Assembly: GCA_030695415.1 (NCBI GenBank)
Contig: JAUYQZ010000010.1
Span: 1-35,297, forward strand
Length of the DNA: 35,297 nt
Reading direction: 5' to 3'
Origin: Hylemonella sp.
Lineage (GTDB): Bacteria; Pseudomonadota; Gammaproteobacteria; Burkholderiales; Burkholderiaceae_C
This document shows, piece after piece, positions 33,432-35,297 of this stretch; positions within the stretch are counted from its first letter, which is position 1; each line of letters opens with the position of its first letter. The position numbers and the translations under genes were made by a program. The notes beneath the pieces are model-generated. The model did no database searches. It was given only the letters and a program-made list of their open reading frames with translations, and had not been told where the DNA came from.

Positions 33432-35212
33432 AAGGTCTCCCACTCGTCATCGCCACCCGCGGCCTTGGCCGGCTTGGCCGGTGCTGCGGGTGCCGACCTG
33501 ACCGGTGCTGCAGCCAACGCAGGCCGCGGCGCCGACGGGCGCACGGCAGCCATGCTGCGCGGCTTGGGGGCGACGACCGGCTGGCGTGCCGCAGGCGCAG
33601 CGGCGCGGACCGGCGCCACGCTGCCACCCGCGCCCTGGCCCAGCTTGAACACGCTGACCGCCTGCACCAGCTCCTGCGCCTGGCCCTTCAGGCTGCTGGC
33701 CGCTGCAGCCATCTCTTCGACCAGCGCGGCATTCTGCTGCGTGCTCTGGTCCATCTGGGTCACGGCCTGGCCGACCTGGGCCACGCCCTGGCTCTGTTCG
33801 GAGCTGGCCGCGCTGATCTCGCCCATGATGTCGTTCACGCGGCGGATGCTGGCCACCACCTCCTGCATGGTCTGCCCCGCCTGGTCCACCAGAGCGCTGC
33901 CCTGCCCCACGCGCTGCACGCTGTCGGTGATGAGCGTCTTGATCTCCTTGGCCGCGTCAGCGCTGCGCCCGGCCAGGCTGCGCACCTCGCTGGCCACCAC
34001 AGCAAAGCCACGGCCCTGATCGCCTGCGCGGGCCGCTTCCACAGCAGCATTCAGCGCCAGGATGTTGGTCTGGAAGGCGATACCGTCAATCACGCTGATG
34101 ATGTCCGTGATCTTCCGGGAGGCCGCTGAAATCTCTTGCATGGTGTCCACCACCTGCCCCACCACCGTACCGCCCTTGACGGCCGCTTCAGACGCCGTGC
34201 CCGCCAGCACGGCCGCGCGCTGCGCCGTGGCGGAGTTGTTTTTCACGGTGCTGGTGAGCTCCTCCATCGAGGCCGCGGTTTCCTCCAGGTTGCTGGCCTG
34301 CGCCTCGGTGCGCTGACTCAGGTCGGCATTGCCCATGGCGATCTCGCTGGAGCCCGTCGAGATGGAGTCGCTGCTCTGGCGCACTTCGCTCACGATGCGG
34401 ACCAGCGCGCACTGCATCGCATCCATGGCCTGCATCATCTGCGCTACCTCCCCTCGCCCCTGTACCGGCACGGGCTGCGACAGGTCACCAGCCCCGATGC
34501 GTTGCGCCACCGCGCTCACCTCGGCCAGCGACCGGCGGATACGCCCCACCACCACCCAAGACAGGGCCACCAGCAGCACCAGAGCGGCCACCCCCGCACC
34601 CAGCACCGCGGTGCGGTACGAACGGATGAGCTCCGCCGTCTCCGCCGCCTGCTCCGCAGACCGGCGCACCTGGTAATCCACCATGCGGTCAGCCACCGCG
34701 TTGTAGCTTTCGAGCACCGGCGCAAAGGTGCCCAGCGCGTAGGCGCGGGCCTGCGCCATGTCGCCGGCCTTTTTCAGCTCCAGCGATTTGTCGCGTATTT
34801 CAAGATAGGACTTGCGCACGGTGGCCAGCTCTTGCTGGATGCGCAGGCCCTCCGGGCTTTGCTCCAGTTCGGTGTAGCGCTTTTGCACCTTGCTGGTGTC
34901 GGCCGTGGTGGCCGCCATCACGTCCTTGAAGTAGCTCTGCAGCGCATCGCCTTCCGTCTGCACAATGGAGAACACGCGCGTGGAGTTCACGGCAATGTTG
35001 GCGCGCCAGCGCAGTGCCAGCTGCAGCCGCTCGACCTGTTCGGTCGCCAGCCGGTCCACCGTGGCGCCCAGGTGCTGCACCCGCACCAGGCTCAGGGCCA
35101 AAACCACGACCAGCGCCATCACGGCAACAACACTGATCAGCCCTATCTGCTGTGCCACCGTGAGGTGCGTGCCGATGGCTGGTTTGCGCAGGTGGATCGC
35201 TGGGGATTGCAT
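33428..35212 (-). CDS. Methyl-accepting chemotaxis protein with CheR-binding tail
   Basis: Chemoreceptor of 594 aa. First membrane helix about 23-43 ([20 protein letters not shown]), a four-helix-type periplasmic sensor of about 145 residues containing [20 protein letters not shown], the second helix [25 protein letters not shown], and a full signalling hairpin with [20 protein letters not shown] and intact adaptation sites ([15 protein letters not shown]). After an Ala/Pro-rich linker it ends in EWETF, the tethering pentapeptide for CheR and CheB. The ATG at 35212 has GGAGG just upstream; the frame stays open to 35293 but the extension is not receptor-like. Its stop overlaps the stop of the GGDEF/EAL gene. 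Confidence 0.94.
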   Translation of the reverse strand: MQSPAIHLRKPAIGTHLTVAQQIGLISVVAVMALVVVLALSLVRVQHLGATVDRLATEQVERLQLALRWRANIAVNSTRVFSIVQTEGDALQSYFKDVMAATTADTSKVQKRYTELEQSPEGLRIQQELATVRKSYLEIRDKSLELKKAGDMAQARAYALGTFAPVLESYNAVADRMVDYQVRRSAEQAAETAELIRSYRTAVLGAGVAALVLLVALSWVVVGRIRRSLAEVSAVAQRIGAGDLSQPVPVQGRGEVAQMMQAMDAMQCALVRIVSEVRQSSDSISTGSSEIAMGNADLSQRTEAQASNLEETAASMEELTSTVKNNSATAQRAAVLAGTASEAAVKGGTVVGQVVDTMQEISAASRKITDIISVIDGIAFQTNILALNAAVEAARAGDQGRGFAVVASEVRSLAGRSADAAKEIKTLITDSVQRVGQGSALVDQAGQTMQEVVASIRRVNDIMGEISAASSEQSQGVAQVGQAVTQMDQSTQQNAALVEEMAAAASSLKGQAQELVQAVSVFKLGQGAGGSVAPVRAAAPAARQPVVAPKPRSMAAVRPSAPRPALAAAPVRSAPAAPAKPAKAAGGDDEWETF

Positions 35213-35297
35213 GGCGCCTCCAAGTTGTGTGTTTTTGCAACGGCCATCATGTTCGCCGTTGGCAACGCAATCCGGGTGGTGGGAAACCCGCATGCCT

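Overview
The window reads as a GC-rich betaproteobacterial chromosome, most likely order Burkholderiales and probably family Comamonadaceae. This is inferred from the gene families and their order (narGHJI followed by a PpiC-type isomerase, an elaB/yqjD-yqjE-yqjK set, a Bug/TctC receptor, B12-dependent ribonucleotide reductase, Sox genes), from short overlapping operons with ATGA junctions, and from the REP-like repeats. No rRNA, tRNA, CRISPR array or transposase gene was seen.

Layout. (1) 1-1711, minus strand: a PaaK-type aryl-CoA ligase followed by the [2Fe-2S] subunit of a 4-hydroxybenzoyl-CoA reductase, which runs off the window; this looks like anaerobic aromatic-acid catabolism. (2) 1712-2251: a non-coding stretch with a perfect 38-bp inverted repeat pair and a 17-bp direct repeat. 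(3) 2252-12663, plus strand: narGHJI for membrane-bound nitrate respiration, then in the same direction a PpiC isomerase, a small conserved protein, a beta-carbonic anhydrase and a chemoreceptor. (4) 12701-16105: small envelope and stress genes (zinc-ribbon protein, coiled-coil membrane protein, elaB/yqjE/yqjK-like trio, rhodanese, hotdog thioesterase, SRPBCC protein). (5) 16367-20371: an adenosylcobalamin-dependent ribonucleotide reductase interrupted by a 374-residue intein inserted immediately before the catalytic NPC-A-E cysteine; the intein ends in Gly-Gln instead of His-Asn. (6) 20481-22836: PAS protein plus hemerythrin pair, a 142-bp palindromic element, UspA, and an Fe/2-oxoglutarate dioxygenase. 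(7) 22882-25667: a type IV pilin with a strong terminator, a degraded gene fragment, a DUF502 membrane protein, a TctC/Bug receptor and a small unknown protein. (8) 25830-30631: one tightly packed operon joining an IorAB-like molybdenum hydroxylase to soxX, soxY, soxZ and soxA. (9) 30666-35212: a GGDEF/EAL protein and a convergent chemoreceptor whose stop codons overlap in one CTAG.

How the genes fit together. The first 11 kb suggest growth on aromatic acids with nitrate as electron acceptor. The later part holds a periplasmic redox module. The most unusual item is the operon 25830-30631: soxXYZA without soxB or soxCD here, but with a Tat-exported xanthine-oxidase-family enzyme fused to it by overlapping start/stop codons, and with a SoxY whose usual GGCGG carrier tail is replaced by A-A-C-L-E-E-P-E. 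This may be a Sox-type carrier and cytochrome set working with a different molybdoenzyme. That is inference; the gene order and the tail sequence are directly visible.
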